From Paraglaciecola sp. 20A4 (GTDB lineage Bacteria; Pseudomonadota; Gammaproteobacteria; Enterobacterales; Alteromonadaceae), in NCBI RefSeq assembly GCF_011378905.1, contig NZ_WTPY01000003.1:124001-188000 (forward strand): a stretch of 64,000 bases of DNA, in the 5' to 3' direction. Positions 8,322 to 19,326 of the stretch are shown piece after piece. A model generated the notes under the pieces. The model had not been told where the DNA came from and did no database searches. It saw only the letters and a program-made list of their open reading frames with translations. Positions within the stretch are counted from its first letter, which is position 1. Every line of letters begins with the position of its first letter. The translations under genes and the position numbers were made by a program.

Positions 8322-10978
8322 TTTTTATCACCTTTTCTGATTTTCTGTTCAATTTGATTTTGCACTGAATCTGTCAATCTTAATGATCGTAACAAGGTTA
8401 GAATATTTTCTTCATGATGGTAATTAAAATTTACAGCCTGCTGCTGATTAGCATTTTGTCCCAATATAGAAAAATCTAAAAACAATAGCCCATCTGGATT
8501 CAATTTCACCTGGCTGCTTAACTGTTTAAATTTTAAATTCTTCAGGTAATTCAGCTCTGTTTGTTGTTCCGCAATTGAATCAAATGCAGGATTACCGTCA
8601 ATTCTAAGCGTTCCGGGTCCTTGGCTTTTTAACAAACCACCGTCTATGTAAAATTGTTCATCCTGCACAATCATAGGTAATACTCCGCTAACGCTTCCCG
8701 TGACATTAATTCCTGCTTGTTTTTGCAACTCTACAACTTGCGCTAAATCGACATTTTTCACAGTAATTCTAGATTTTTGGTCTCGTTTATCTAACCACAG
8801 TTTATCCAGTGCAAACGTACCGCCTAATACATTTCCTATTACCTGTTCAACCTTTGCTACATTATTCTGTACGTAATACAGCATACTCACATGCTCGAGA
8901 GGAACGCCAGTATTCGCACTTTCGATGTTCAATGTAGTTTTAGTTAGCTGAAGGCCCGCTGAATTTAGCTGCAAAGAGCCACTTGTTGATAAATTATTGA
9001 TATTAAACTCTTGATAATTAAGTACGACATCAGCAAGTGCAAAAGAACCTTCGAAAGATGCATCTTTTAGTTGATACTGTCCGTTAATTTCCAGCGTGCC
9101 GTTTTGTAAAATAAGTGCTGGCATAAAACGGCTGATAGATGGTTGCAATGCACTTAATGCTTGTCTGTTAAGCGCAAAATCAAGAACCTGCTCTTTTTGT
9201 TCAATACTAAAATTCAAGGCGTTATCTATAATGACATTATGATGACTATTCAGGATATAGTCTTCCAGCTGGGCATTTATCTTATGAGTAGCATTAATTT
9301 TTGCTAGGGTTAGGTATTGCTCATTCTCTAGATTTAGTGCCATTCCGCTTAGTATTGAATCTCCTGCTAGGGATACTTTATTCAGGTCGATAATGGAACC
9401 ATGGAGATTGTTAGTAAGTTTGTTGATCAAAATATTATCGAGCTTTATTTGAGATAAGGTGCTATCGACAGAGATCGTTAGCTGATTAAAATCTTGTCCC
9501 GTTGCAGCTAACGAGCTATTTAGGGCTTTAGTTGTTACCACTTTAGGTTTAACGGGCAATGTTTTGGCCCGTGAAAGCGTATTTTGAGTTTGCGTTCCTG
9601 TGTCAGACGAGGGTGATTGTAAAGTATATTTTGCGCTCTGAGCCTTTATATTTGCGGTTAGCGACACGCCTGAATTTGATGATATGTTACCTGTTATCTC
9701 GCTTTTAATTAACTTGGCGTTGATCCCGTAATCAACAAAATGGTCAATTTTTACAGCCCCCTTTATCTCTTCTAGCTGCCAGCTCAGTGGGTCCCAGTGA
9801 AAATTTCCTAACATATTAATTAATAGCGACTGGGTACCCGTATTGGTGCTATTTGAGTTCAACTTATCAGCTAAATGTAGCAATTCTGTTTGAATAGAAA
9901 TAGTACTGGATACAGCTAGGTTCTTTTCTTTATGGGGTAGTTGGATAGACAGCTGCTTAAAATCCGCCGATATGTTTGTCGTTAAACTGCGAACTCTCAA
10001 ACTCGATGCATTAATCTGCTCAGAATTGATGTTAATGGGCACAGACGCGGCCAATTCAAATTTATTCGGCAATTGGTAGGGTAATGTCGGCAGCGGGGCA
10101 TAACAAGCTTCTCTTGGCATAATAACGATTTCAGATTGGCTCAAATCCAAACTGAGCTCCTCAGTGACTAAGGAAATATCTGCAACCGCTTTACCGCTGA
10201 CATGAGTATTAATTACGCACGCATCAAACTGATAATCGAAATTTACATCTAGTTTGTGCCAAGAATGCAGTTGTGTGCCATCAAACTCTAGATGACTGGA
10301 TAGGGGCGCATCCATTAACTCGCGTTGAGTCAATAGTGTTTGCAACGAATGTAAACTGGAAAGATTTTGCTTAAAGTAAGACGACGCTTTATCAAGTGAC
10401 CAATCAACATCTGCAATAATCAGTGTTTGCTCCGAATCTTTAATATGGCGTAACTCTAGCGTGGCATTGAAATCGCCTTCAATAAGAAGTGAATTACTTG
10501 AGGGCTGGCTAAGTGCAAATTTTAAGGGGGCTGAGAGCAAAGAGGACTCAACCTGTGCAGCCTGAATATTTAATAGTGGGAGCTCACTCGGTAGCTGCCA
10601 ACTTGATAAGTCAAAATGGCTAACGGTTGATGTAGGTTCCTCGGCAGTATTCTCGGTTAATGTATGCTTAATCTTTAACGATGAAATTGATAATCGGTTT
10701 TGTGCACGCATGTAGTGTGCGTCATGGAGGTGTATATTGAAGTTAGGCAGGGTGATACACGCTTTATGCACGGTGACATTAAACTGCCAATCTAAATCAA
10801 ATGATAAACACTCAACATGAATATCTTGTTCCTTAGCGAACGTTTCAATGGCGAAGGTGGCGACAGAATGTCTGAAGGCATAGGTTAAAATGAGTGAGAC
10901 AGAAACGAATAAAAATATAAAGCAGGGAATATAAAAGCGTTTTTTAGATAACAATATACCCACAGCAAATAGCCCCAT
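8318..10978 (-). CDS. ydbH: YdbH, AsmA-like intermembrane phospholipid transport protein
   Basis: 886 aa. One N-terminal transmembrane helix (residues about 14-32, FYIPCFIFLFVSVSLILTYA) anchors it in the inner membrane. The rest is a long periplasmic beta-rich protein with repeated amphipathic strands. The C-terminal dicarboxylate-transport/DUF2125-like zone includes GSVSGVLPMIVQDEQFYIDGG and GPGTLRIDGNP, which are conserved in YdbH. In E. coli, YdbH is one of three redundant AsmA-like bridges (with TamB and YhdP) carrying phospholipid to the outer membrane. It heads the ydbH-ynbE-ydbL operon. An extra linker around residues 440-500 is rich in Ser, Thr and Gln. Confidence 0.9.
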   Translation of the reverse strand: MGLFAVGILLSKKRFYIPCFIFLFVSVSLILTYAFRHSVATFAIETFAKEQDIHVECLSFDLDWQFNVTVHKACITLPNFNIHLHDAHYMRAQNRLSISSLKIKHTLTENTAEEPTSTVSHFDLSSWQLPSELPLLNIQAAQVESSLLSAPLKFALSQPSSNSLLIEGDFNATLELRHIKDSEQTLIIADVDWSLDKASSYFKQNLSSLHSLQTLLTQRELMDAPLSSHLEFDGTQLHSWHKLDVNFDYQFDACVINTHVSGKAVADISLVTEELSLDLSQSEIVIMPREACYAPLPTLPYQLPNKFELAASVPININSEQINASSLRVRSLTTNISADFKQLSIQLPHKEKNLAVSSTISIQTELLHLADKLNSNSTNTGTQSLLINMLGNFHWDPLSWQLEEIKGAVKIDHFVDYGINAKLIKSEITGNISSNSGVSLTANIKAQSAKYTLQSPSSDTGTQTQNTLSRAKTLPVKPKVVTTKALNSSLAATGQDFNQLTISVDSTLSQIKLDNILINKLTNNLHGSIIDLNKVSLAGDSILSGMALNLENEQYLTLAKINATHKINAQLEDYILNSHHNVIIDNALNFSIEQKEQVLDFALNRQALSALQPSISRFMPALILQNGTLEINGQYQLKDASFEGSFALADVVLNYQEFNINNLSTSGSLQLNSAGLQLTKTTLNIESANTGVPLEHVSMLYYVQNNVAKVEQVIGNVLGGTFALDKLWLDKRDQKSRITVKNVDLAQVVELQKQAGINVTGSVSGVLPMIVQDEQFYIDGGLLKSQGPGTLRIDGNPAFDSIAEQQTELNYLKNLKFKQLSSQVKLNPDGLLFLDFSILGQNANQQQAVNFNYHHEENILTLLRSLRLTDSVQNQIEQKIRKGDKK

Positions 10979-11058
10979 CTAAATCGAAATCAAGGAAGGT
11001 ACAATATCAAATAATGGTGCAGAAAATATAAGAATACAGAAAATTGTTACGAACAAGG

Positions 11059-11107
11059 TATGCCACTTATGTTCTAAGTTGAATCAACTTGGAACATAGG
11101 TGGCATA
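11059..11107. repeat. Long hairpin (23-bp arms) downstream of rhlE
   Basis: Arms at 11059-11081 and 11085-11107 are complementary at 21 of 23 positions, and the two exceptions are of the G-U type on one strand. The loop is 3 nt. It lies 15 nt beyond the rhlE stop on the minus strand and upstream of ydbH. There is no U-tract, so it is probably an RNA stem protecting or processing the rhlE 3' end rather than a classic terminator. Confidence 0.6.
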
Positions 11108-11121
11108 AATATCGAACCAGC

Positions 11122-12429
11122 TTAAGACGATTTACGTCGAGGACTAGCGTTTTGCGGGCCATTACCTCTGCGATTACCGGCAAAATGACCTCGCGCATTA
11201 TCACCAGAACGTTGTCCGTCTCGGTGTTGCACATTAGGTTTTTTAGGTTTTTTAGGCTTCATAGGACGCGAGTCTAAACGAGACTCAGGTAATCCATGTA
11301 CAGGTTCAAACCCTTCAATACTTTTGCGATTGATAATCTGTTTAGTAAAACGTTCTATATCCGCTAGTAATGAAAACTCGTCAGCGGTAACTAATGAGAA
11401 CGCTTTGCCACTTGCACCTGCACGACCGGTGCGTCCAATACGATGCACATAATCTTCTGCCACATTGGGTAAGTCATAGTTAACTACCTGGGGGAGCTGA
11501 CTGATATCTAACCCGCGAGCGGCAATATCGGTAGCGACTAATGCTCGTACTTTACCGCTTTTAAATTCAGCCAACGCTTTTGTGCGCGCACCTTGACTCT
11601 TATTACCATGAATTGCCGCGGAGGTGATCCCGCGCGCTTCTAGTTGTTTGGCAATACGGTTGGCACCGTGTTTTGTTCGGCTGAAAACCAGAACTTGCTG
11701 CCAATCATTGTCTTTAATCATACGAATCAAGGCAGGTGTTTTCTGGTTTTTATCGACCGGACAAATCCATTGTTCTACCGCTTCTACCGTAGTGTTTGGG
11801 GGGGATACAGATACTTCAACTGGATTGTTTACTAGCCCTTTAGCTAACGTGCGAATTTCATCTGAAAAGGTGGCTGAAAAGAGTAAGTTTTGACGCTTAG
11901 CTGGTAATAACTTAAGCACTTTTTTGATATCGTGAATAAACCCCATATCGAGCATACGGTCGGCTTCATCTAATACCAAAATTTCAAGATCGTCGAATCT
12001 AACCGCATTTTGGTTATACAAATCAAGTAAACGACCTGGCGTGGCAACTAAAATATCTACGCCTTTACGTAACTTAATCATTTGCGGGTTGATACCTACA
12101 CCACCAAATACTACAGCTGAACGTAACGGTAAATCTTTACCATATTCGACTACGCTCGCTGCAACTTGGGCGGCGAGTTCACGCGTAGGGGTCAGTACCA
12201 ATGCACGAGCTTGATTTCCTCGTGCGTGGGTTCCACGGTTTAGTAATTCAAGAAGGGGCAGAGTAAAGCCTGCTGTTTTGCCTGTACCTGTTTGCGCGGC
12301 CGCCATTATATCCTTGCCTTCTAAGATGGCAGGAATAGCTTGTGCTTGAATAGGTGATGGTTCGGTGTAGCCTTTCGCTGTAACGGCAGACAAAATTGCG
12401 GGGGATAAGCCTAAATCGGCAAAACTCAT
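11122..12429 (-). CDS. rhlE: DEAD-box ATP-dependent RNA helicase (RhlE type)
   Basis: 435 aa. Q motif ([14 protein letters not shown]...[10 protein letters not shown]), motif [10 protein letters not shown] (residues about 44-52), Ia [67 protein letters not shown]. The C-terminal tail (residues about 385-435) is basic and Arg/Lys/Asn-rich, as in RhlE, for non-specific RNA binding. Function: ATP-driven RNA unwinding in ribosome maturation or RNA decay. It lies beside rne, but the rne terminator separates the two genes, so they are co-directional rather than one operon. Confidence 0.95.
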   Translation of the reverse strand: MSFADLGLSPAILSAVTAKGYTEPSPIQAQAIPAILEGKDIMAAAQTGTGKTAGFTLPLLELLNRGTHARGNQARALVLTPTRELAAQVAASVVEYGKDLPLRSAVVFGGVGINPQMIKLRKGVDILVATPGRLLDLYNQNAVRFDDLEILVLDEADRMLDMGFIHDIKKVLKLLPAKRQNLLFSATFSDEIRTLAKGLVNNPVEVSVSPPNTTVEAVEQWICPVDKNQKTPALIRMIKDNDWQQVLVFSRTKHGANRIAKQLEARGITSAAIHGNKSQGARTKALAEFKSGKVRALVATDIAARGLDISQLPQVVNYDLPNVAEDYVHRIGRTGRAGASGKAFSLVTADEFSLLADIERFTKQIINRKSIEGFEPVHGLPESRLDSRPMKPKKPKKPNVQHRDGQRSGDNARGHFAGNRRGNGPQNASPRRKSS

Positions 12430-12534
12430 ATTTTACTCGCTGGTCGTGAATTGATTATCAAATTCTATGCTGCTTTTGTAAGCTTGATAGAGAGGGCGCG
12501 AGGATACAGTATATCCCATGATTAGCAATCTAGA

Positions 12535-12572
12535 ATATAAAAAACCGTTGTTAGCGAGGCTAACAACGGTTT
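12535..12572 (-). terminator. Rho-independent terminator of rne
   Basis: Perfect 14-bp stem (AAACCGTTGTTAGC / GCTAACAACGGTTT) with a 3-nt loop. On the minus strand it is followed by TTTTTTATA. It lies 39 bp past the rne stop and ahead of the rhlE promoter. Confidence 0.88.
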
Positions 12573-12610
12573 AGATTTACCTTAGGTAAACGTGCTTGTG
12601 CACGACGAAA

Positions 12611-15600
12611 CTAGTCTTGAGAGACAGGTCTAGTCGCTGGCGCGCCAGCACGATTTGATGCAGCAACCATCGCTGCTGATTTACCCGATGCATTAACTGC
12701 CGGACGAGAATCATCACCTAATGAGCCAATATTCAATTCACTAAACACTTGCTCAACACTCGCAGGGGTTGCCATTGGGTGAGATGCACTGGCCTTGTGA
12801 ATTTTAACACTTACTGCGGTCGCTTTAGCCGGCGCTATATTTGCTTTTGGCTTTTCTTGTTCAATCTCTTGAGGCTGTTTACTATCTTTTGCGACAACCT
12901 CTGGAACAACAGTTTCAACTTCTGGCATTACCTGTTCGTTTGATTCCGCCTTAACTTCAGGCATTACCTGTTCGCTTGATTCCGCCTTAACTTCAGGTGT
13001 AAAAGACTGCTTATCAACAGACTGAATAGCGGCAACTTCTGGTGCCTGTGCGACTTCTTGGCCTGTAGCAATTGAGTCTTCTGGTTGAGTCAATAAGTCA
13101 CCTTGAGCCGGAGCTTGAGATGCAACAGCTGCGCTAACATTCGTTGCCGGAGCTGAGTCATCAGTAGGCGCTACGGATTCGTTTATCGCTTGCTCCGTTT
13201 GCACTGGCGCGGTTTCAACTACCTGAGGCGTGTCAAATTGTAATTCGTCTTGCTTGATACTTTGAACATCATCAGGGTTCTGCGTAGCTTGGGCTTCTTC
13301 ATCTTTACGGCGCTTTTGACCCGCAGCTCGAATATGACGAGGTGAACGACGACTACGTGTACGCTGAGTCGTATTTTCATCTTTGTCGTTATTATCGCTG
13401 TCGCTTGATTCAGGTTTCGCAGGATCTTCATGGGTTTCATGAGATGCCGCTTGCGCACGCTTTTCTTCCGCTTTAGCTTTTGGCTTCTTAGGAGACTCGA
13501 TACTTTGCGCGCTTGCTGCAACGGGCGCTTGTGCATCAACACTTGAAGCAGTATCAAGCTTAGCAGTCTGTTCTACGGCGATAGCGATTTTGTCATCTGC
13601 TGGCGAACTTGCAACCTTGTTACTGTTGGCCGTATCGGTAGATATTTGCTCCTGACTGTCATCAACGCGGATACTGCGTCTGGTATCTCTGCGTTTACGA
13701 CGTTCAGCCACCTTTTGTTCTTTCACTTCTTTACGCGGCTCAGCGGCTTTTTGAACAGGTTCTTTCTTCTGCTCAGCACTATTTTCAGCAACCTCTTTCA
13801 CTGGCTTGTTATCGCGACGTGGTTTGCGATTATCTTCACGACGTGGCTTACGTTCGTTTGAACTCTCTTTTACGTCACTGTTTTCAGTTCGATTGTCCGT
13901 GCGTTTGTCAGCACGGTTATCGTTACGGCCTTCAGCGCGATTATCGCTTTGCTTGCCACGACGAGGATTATTCCGGGTACGACGAGGTTGTTGTCTTTGC
14001 TGAGGCTTAGATTCAGGCTTAGGTTCTGGCTCTGGTTCTTGTTTAGGCGCTGAAGCAAGTAATGATTTTAACCAATTTGCTATTTGTGCTAATAAAGAGA
14101 CACTCTCAGTATCACCTTTAGCATCAGCTGCTGCTGATGGTGCTGCAACCACTTTAGGGGGTGTAACAAAGCTTTGTAAAACAGGTTGCTCTTTCACTGG
14201 CATAGCAGTAACGGCTCTATCTGCTTCGGTGTCTTCGTTCTTCATCAATTCAACGTTGTAGCTCATATCATGAACTGCGTCATCAGGACGGCGACGTGCG
14301 ACACTGTAATGTGGCGTTTCCATATTCGGGTTAGGAATGATCACCAATTGAACATTATGACGTTTTTCAACGCCTGCTACCGCACCACGTTTTTCGTTCA
14401 ATAAATATGTTGCCACATTAACAGGTAACTGAGCTTCAATTTGCCCAGTATTATCCTTAATACTTTCTTCTTCCATAATACGTAAAACAGACAGTGCCAA
14501 AGATTCAGTACCACGGATGGTGCCGTGACCACTACAACGTGGGCAAACATTGTGCGCTGAATCACCTAGAGAAGGGCGTAGGCGTTGACGTGACATTTCT
14601 AATAAACCGAAACGAGATATACGGCCAAGTTGAACCCTAGCACGATCATGGCGTACAGCGTCTTTCAGGCGGTTTTCAACTTCCCGCTGGTGACGTACGG
14701 GTGTCATATCAATAAAATCGATAACCACCAAACCACCTAAATCACGCAGGCGCAATTGACGAGCTACTTCATCGGCTGCTTCTAAGTTAGTATTAAAAGC
14801 AGTTTCTTCGATGTCACTACCTTTAGTGGCGCGTGCAGAGTTAATATCAATTGATGTTAATGCTTCGGTAGGGTCAATAACGATTGAGCCGCCTGAAGGC
14901 AGACGCACTTCGCGTTGAAAGGCAGATTCAATTTGGCTTTCAATTTGATAATGACTGAATAACGGCACATCGCCGCGATACAATTTTACGCGATTTGCAA
15001 AATCAGGGCGTACCAGCTCTATATGCTTCATTGCTTGTTCGTAAATACTGGTCTTATCGATCAGTATTTCACCGATGTCACGACGCAAATAATCACGAAT
15101 AGCCCGCACGATAACATTGCTTTCTTGGTGAATTAAAAATGGCGCTGGGCGAGACTCAGCGGCTTCAGAAATCGCGGTCCAATGGGTTAACAATACGCTA
15201 AGATCCCATTGTAATTCCTCAGCTGACTTACCAACACCTGCAGTACGGACGATTAAACCCATGCCGTCTGGTAAAGATAAATTGCTTAGCGCTTGTTTTA
15301 AATCAGTACGCTCATCACCTTCGATACGACGCGAAATACCGCCAGCACGAGGATTGTTCGGCATTAAGACTAGGTAGCTGCCTGCTAAACTGACAAAAGT
15401 TGTTAACGCAGCGCCTTTTTGGCCACGCTCTTCTTTGTCAATTTGTATGATGACTTCCTGGCCTTCATTGATGACGTCTTTAATGTTAGGACGGCCTTCA
15501 AACTTATAACCTTGAGGAAAGTAGGTACGTGCAATTTCTTTTAGAGGAAGGAAACCATGTCGTTCTGCGCCATAATCTACAAATGCCGCTTCTAAGCTTG

Positions 15601-15751
15601 GCTCTACTCGAGTGATGGTGCCTTTATATATATTGGCTTTTTTCTGTTCATGGCCTGGGCTTTCAATATCTAAATCGTAAAGCTTCTGACCATCAACGAG
15701 GGCAACACGCAATTCTTCTTGCTGAGTTGCATTGATTAACATTCTTTTCAT
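12611..15751 (-). CDS. rne: Ribonuclease E
   Basis: 1046 aa from the ATG at 15751 ([20 protein letters not shown], the canonical RNase E start); an in-frame ATG 45 nt upstream is unlikely. N-terminal catalytic half: S1 domain ([20 protein letters not shown]), 5' sensor and DNase I-like domain with VVIDFIDM, whose Asp residues bind Mg2+, and the zinc link CPRCSGHG. From residue about 520 the tail is a low-complexity scaffold: Arg/Asn-rich RNA-binding clusters ([11 protein letters not shown] and repeated [13 protein letters not shown]), then an acidic Gln/Ala/Val-rich zone with a 12-aa tandem repeat, ending with TRPVSQD. It is the endonuclease and degradosome scaffold of mRNA decay. RNase E usually controls its own mRNA through the leader. 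Confidence 0.97.
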   Translation of the reverse strand: MKRMLINATQQEELRVALVDGQKLYDLDIESPGHEQKKANIYKGTITRVEPSLEAAFVDYGAERHGFLPLKEIARTYFPQGYKFEGRPNIKDVINEGQEVIIQIDKEERGQKGAALTTFVSLAGSYLVLMPNNPRAGGISRRIEGDERTDLKQALSNLSLPDGMGLIVRTAGVGKSAEELQWDLSVLLTHWTAISEAAESRPAPFLIHQESNVIVRAIRDYLRRDIGEILIDKTSIYEQAMKHIELVRPDFANRVKLYRGDVPLFSHYQIESQIESAFQREVRLPSGGSIVIDPTEALTSIDINSARATKGSDIEETAFNTNLEAADEVARQLRLRDLGGLVVIDFIDMTPVRHQREVENRLKDAVRHDRARVQLGRISRFGLLEMSRQRLRPSLGDSAHNVCPRCSGHGTIRGTESLALSVLRIMEEESIKDNTGQIEAQLPVNVATYLLNEKRGAVAGVEKRHNVQLVIIPNPNMETPHYSVARRRPDDAVHDMSYNVELMKNEDTEADRAVTAMPVKEQPVLQSFVTPPKVVAAPSAAADAKGDTESVSLLAQIANWLKSLLASAPKQEPEPEPKPESKPQQRQQPRRTRNNPRRGKQSDNRAEGRNDNRADKRTDNRTENSDVKESSNERKPRREDNRKPRRDNKPVKEVAENSAEQKKEPVQKAAEPRKEVKEQKVAERRKRRDTRRSIRVDDSQEQISTDTANSNKVASSPADDKIAIAVEQTAKLDTASSVDAQAPVAASAQSIESPKKPKAKAEEKRAQAASHETHEDPAKPESSDSDNNDKDENTTQRTRSRRSPRHIRAAGQKRRKDEEAQATQNPDDVQSIKQDELQFDTPQVVETAPVQTEQAINESVAPTDDSAPATNVSAAVASQAPAQGDLLTQPEDSIATGQEVAQAPEVAAIQSVDKQSFTPEVKAESSEQVMPEVKAESNEQVMPEVETVVPEVVAKDSKQPQEIEQEKPKANIAPAKATAVSVKIHKASASHPMATPASVEQVFSELNIGSLGDDSRPAVNASGKSAAMVAASNRAGAPATRPVSQD
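12924..12995. repeat. 36-bp tandem duplication inside rne
   Basis: Two head-to-tail copies (12924-12959 and 12960-12995) differ at one base. They encode two 12-residue units of the form VKAES(S/N)EQVMPE in the disordered RNase E tail. The frame is kept, and the near-identity points to a recent slippage or recombination duplication. Confidence 0.9.
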
Positions 15752-16316
15752 TCTTATTGACTCGGTGGTGTACCGATCGCCATGGATGAAAGACATGTGC
15801 TGTGATTCGACAAGTTTTTGTCATGCAGCCTCTCGGCTGTATCAAACTAATTTTAAGTTTTTGCCTAAGTACCTTATGCATTATTTAATGCATATATATA
15901 TTAAATACTTCCCGCTTGGGTGTCAGTGTCGGCCTTTCCTGACATCTTTAATTCGTTTCTTAAAACGGTTAATACTCGGTGGTTATGCGTTGAAAAAAAA
16001 GGGCATAACAAACCCAGTATGTTGTCAATTCAATTACATTCTTTACATCGATCGCGATCAAATAGTTATTTATCATCGCTGATGTCTTGGTTCTGTTTTA
16101 TCTAATCCACGAAAAGTTACTCACTTCGCGATCGATAGGGCAATATTTAACGGCTTTGTATGTGCCGCATTGCTACCAGAACGGATTATTACATCGATTT
16201 GCCTTGCATGGCAGTTGCCTATAGCAAGACTGAGGCATTATCACATTAAATTCTTAATGCTGGCAAGTGAATAAAGTTCTGGTCATACATGGGGGGCTTC
16301 CAGTTATAATACTCTG
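15752..16316. promoter_or_regulatory. 565-bp divergent region: rne leader/promoter and rluC promoter
   Basis: No gene is supported; short frames here lack ribosome sites or family features. The size fits the long, structured 5' leader known for rne in gammaproteobacteria, through which RNase E controls its own mRNA. It also contains the rluC promoter: a TTATAATA box (16303-16310) lies just upstream of the rluC start, leaving a very short or absent leader. Confidence 0.5.
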
Positions 16317-17273
16317 ATGACCACAGATACTACATTCCAGAAAGTACAGTTTATCGATATCGAGCCAGACCTTGAAGGTCAACGCATTGATAATTATTTG
16401 CGCACCTTATTAAAGGGTGTGCCTAAAAGCCTTATTTACCGCATTGTGCGCAAGGGAGAAATTCGCGTAAATAAAAAGCGCGTAAAGCCAGAATATAAGC
16501 TTCAGGCAAATGACCAATTGCGGATCCCCCCTATTAGAGTATCCGAACCCAGTGAAGCTCCTTCTACAAAATTAGATAAGGTCGCGTCGCTTGAATCCCA
16601 CATCTTATTCGAAGATGATTTGCTTATCGTATTGAACAAGCCATCAGGAATGGCAGTGCACGGCGGCAGCGGTCTTAGTTTCGGTGTAATAGAAGCCCTA
16701 AGAGCATTGCGCCCGCAAGCGCGGTTTTTAGAATTAGTGCACCGCCTAGACAGGGATACATCAGGTTGCTTAGTGATCGCTAAAAAACGCTCAGCATTAA
16801 AAGCTTTACATGAACAGCTGCGTGATAAGAAAATGGATAAGCGCTATCAAGCGTTAGTGGTAGGGGAGTGGCCAGAAAATCGTTATAAGGTCAATGCGCC
16901 TTTATTAAAAAATACACTCAAGTCAGGTGAACGCTTAGTATGCATCGATACTGAAGGTAAGCCGTCTGAAACCCGTTTTCGCGTTTTAAACCGCTTTGTT
17001 GGTGCAACACTTGTGGAAGCATCGCCTATTACTGGCCGTACCCACCAAATTCGCGTTCATTGTTTACACGCCGGTCACCCAATTGCTTGTGACGATAAAT
17101 ACGGTGATGCAGATTTTAGCGCACAAATGAACAAAAAAGGCTTGAAACGTCTGTTCCTCCACGCTCACTCAATAGCGTTTATTCACCCTAAAACAGAAGA
17201 TAGAGTGAGTTTTCAAGCTCCGCTAGATCAACAACTAAGCAAAACATTAAACATACTCGAATCAAGAAATTAA
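16317..17273 (+). CDS. rluC: 23S rRNA pseudouridine synthase (955/2504/2580)
   Basis: 318 aa. An N-terminal S4 RNA-binding domain (QRIDNYLRTLLKGVPKSLIY...RVNKKRVKPEYKL) is followed by the RluA-family catalytic domain, with the catalytic Asp in HRLDRDTSGCLVIAKK and the closing motif TGRTHQIRVHCLHAGHPIACD. Its position divergent from rne is the classic rluC location in gammaproteobacteria. It converts uridines in the 23S rRNA peptidyl-transferase region to pseudouridine. Confidence 0.96.
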   Translation: MTTDTTFQKVQFIDIEPDLEGQRIDNYLRTLLKGVPKSLIYRIVRKGEIRVNKKRVKPEYKLQANDQLRIPPIRVSEPSEAPSTKLDKVASLESHILFEDDLLIVLNKPSGMAVHGGSGLSFGVIEALRALRPQARFLELVHRLDRDTSGCLVIAKKRSALKALHEQLRDKKMDKRYQALVVGEWPENRYKVNAPLLKNTLKSGERLVCIDTEGKPSETRFRVLNRFVGATLVEASPITGRTHQIRVHCLHAGHPIACDDKYGDADFSAQMNKKGLKRLFLHAHSIAFIHPKTEDRVSFQAPLDQQLSKTLNILESRN

Positions 17274-17324
17274 ATACTTTGGACAAGATGTCTGAATAAA
17301 ATGCTCAGTGGAATTAAATTTAAT

Positions 17325-18416
17325 ATGAAAATACTTGTTACCGGCGGTGCCGGATTTATCGGAAGTGCAGTCGTAAGGCATTTATTAGCAAACACCCAAG
17401 ATAGTGTTATCAATGTTGATGTATTAACTTACGCAGGAAATACTGAATCCATTCCTCCTGAACTGCGCAGCGAGCGTTATATTTTCGAACAGGTGGATAT
17501 TTGCGATTCAGCAGAAATAAGCCGCGTGTTTAAGCAACATCAGCCAGATGCTGTTATGCATTTGGCAGCAGAGTCACATGTTGACCGCTCAATCGATGGC
17601 CCTGGTGCATTTATACAAACCAATGTGGTTGGGACTTATACCTTATTAGATTCAGCTCGTGAGTATTGGCAGAATTTACCAGAACAGCGCAAAAGTCAGT
17701 TTATTTTCCATCATATTTCTACTGATGAAGTCTATGGCGATTTACCTCACCCTGATGAGTTACCTGCCAATAGCGAACTACCTTTATTCACCGAAGAAAC
17801 ACCCTATGCTCCTAGTTCGCCGTACTCGGCGAGTAAAGCAAGCTCTGATCATCTCGTAAGAAGTTGGCAACGTACATACGGTTTACCTACCGTTATTACT
17901 AACTGTTCTAATAACTACGGTCCATACCATTTCCCCGAAAAACTTGTACCTCACGTTATTTTAAATGCATTGGCGGGTAAAACATTGCCAGTTTACGGCG
18001 ATGGTAGTCAAATCCGTGACTGGTTATTTGTCGAAGACCATGCTCGAGCATTATGCCTCGTTGTTAAATCGAAACGAGTAGGGGAAACATTTAATATTGG
18101 CGGTCATAACGAGAAACGCAATTTAGATGTTGTTCGGACTATCTGTGAATTGCTCGATGAGCTTGCTCCCCAACATAGAGCCAAAGACATTACACAATAC
18201 GCCGACTTAATTACTTTCGTAAAAGACCGCCCTGGCCATGACGCGCGATATGCTATCGATGCAGGTCGAATTCAACGAGAATTGGGCTGGGCACCAGAAG
18301 AGGATTTTGTATCAGGCATGCGTAAAACAGTTTTATGGTACCTCAACAATGAGTCTTGGTGGCAACGGGTATTATCAGGGAAGTATAAATTAGGTCGACT
18401 AGGCGAAGGAGAATAA
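17325..18416 (+). CDS. rfbB: dTDP-glucose 4,6-dehydratase
   Basis: 363 aa from the ATG at 17325, giving the standard [14 protein letters not shown] start; an in-frame ATG at 17301 would add 8 residues. Extended SDR: NAD-binding [30 protein letters not shown], the YSASK Tyr-Lys pair, and [14 protein letters not shown]. It removes water from dTDP-glucose to give dTDP-4-keto-6-deoxyglucose, the second step to dTDP-L-rhamnose. First gene of a tight rfbBACD operon; the next gene starts 2 nt after the stop. Confidence 0.97.
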   Translation: MKILVTGGAGFIGSAVVRHLLANTQDSVINVDVLTYAGNTESIPPELRSERYIFEQVDICDSAEISRVFKQHQPDAVMHLAAESHVDRSIDGPGAFIQTNVVGTYTLLDSAREYWQNLPEQRKSQFIFHHISTDEVYGDLPHPDELPANSELPLFTEETPYAPSSPYSASKASSDHLVRSWQRTYGLPTVITNCSNNYGPYHFPEKLVPHVILNALAGKTLPVYGDGSQIRDWLFVEDHARALCLVVKSKRVGETFNIGGHNEKRNLDVVRTICELLDELAPQHRAKDITQYADLITFVKDRPGHDARYAIDAGRIQRELGWAPEEDFVSGMRKTVLWYLNNESWWQRVLSGKYKLGRLGEGE

Positions 18417-18418
18417 GC

Positions 18419-19300
18419 ATGGCAGAATATAAAGGTATTATTTTAGCAGGGGGCTCTGGCTCTCGTTTACACCCCATTACCCAAGGGACATCGAAACAAC
18501 TCTTGCCGATTTATGATAAGCCGATGATTTATTATCCGCTTTCTGTATTGATGTTAGCTGGCATTAAAGAAGTGATGATCATCACTACACCAGAAGATCG
18601 CGCTAATTTCGAGCGCCTATTAGGTAATGGCGATGCTTACGGTATCAACATTGAATATGCAACTCAGCCAAGTCCTGATGGTCTTGCGCAGGCATTTATT
18701 ATTGCAGAAGATTTTATCGGTGATGCCAATGTCAGTTTAGTGTTAGGGGATAACATATTTTATGGCCAACACTTTTCCGACAAGCTTAAAGATGCGATTA
18801 ATGTCAGCAAAGGTGCAACGGTCTTTGGTTACCATGTAACCGATCCTGAACGCTTCGGTGTGGTTGAATTTAACAAAGATAAAAAAGCAATCAGCATAGA
18901 AGAAAAACCCCTACAGCCAAAATCAAATTACGCGGTAACCGGTTTATATTTTTACGATAACGATGTTATTGAAATTGCCAAAAATATTAAACCTTCCGTT
19001 CGAGGCGAGCTAGAAATTACCGATGTCAACTTAGCCTACCTAAACAGAGGGGATTTGAATGTATCTCTGCTAGGTCGTGGTTTTGCTTGGTTAGATACCG
19101 GAACTCACGATTCTTTATTAGAAGCAGGGCAATTTGTGCAAACTGTTGAACATAGACAGGGCTTAAAGGTAGCGTGTTTAGAAGAGATAGCCTACCGCAA
19201 TAAATGGATAGATAAAGACCAACTTACAACACAAGGTAATAGCTTGGCAAAAACGGGTTATGGCCAATATCTACTTAAAGTCGCCGCCGGTTATGAATAA
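18419..19300 (+). CDS. rfbA: Glucose-1-phosphate thymidylyltransferase
   Basis: 293 aa. Nucleotidyltransferase signature [16 protein letters not shown] (residues about 5-20) then [26 protein letters not shown] holds the catalytic metal-binding Asp, and the end is [13 protein letters not shown]. It joins dTTP and glucose-1-phosphate, the first committed step of dTDP-L-rhamnose synthesis. Allosteric inhibition by dTDP-rhamnose is typical for the family. Confidence 0.97.
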   Translation: MAEYKGIILAGGSGSRLHPITQGTSKQLLPIYDKPMIYYPLSVLMLAGIKEVMIITTPEDRANFERLLGNGDAYGINIEYATQPSPDGLAQAFIIAEDFIGDANVSLVLGDNIFYGQHFSDKLKDAINVSKGATVFGYHVTDPERFGVVEFNKDKKAISIEEKPLQPKSNYAVTGLYFYDNDVIEIAKNIKPSVRGELEITDVNLAYLNRGDLNVSLLGRGFAWLDTGTHDSLLEAGQFVQTVEHRQGLKVACLEEIAYRNKWIDKDQLTTQGNSLAKTGYGQYLLKVAAGYE

Positions 19301-19326
19301 CGTTTTACCCAATAAGAGTCTTTAAT

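Noticed and set aside
13219-14058. Several open frames on both strands inside the rne tail
   Set aside because: They are shadow frames caused by the biased, repetitive composition of the RNase E C-terminal region.
15732-16105. Two short plus-strand frames between rne and rluC
   Set aside because: No ribosome sites or similarity; the region is better explained as the rne leader and divergent promoter.
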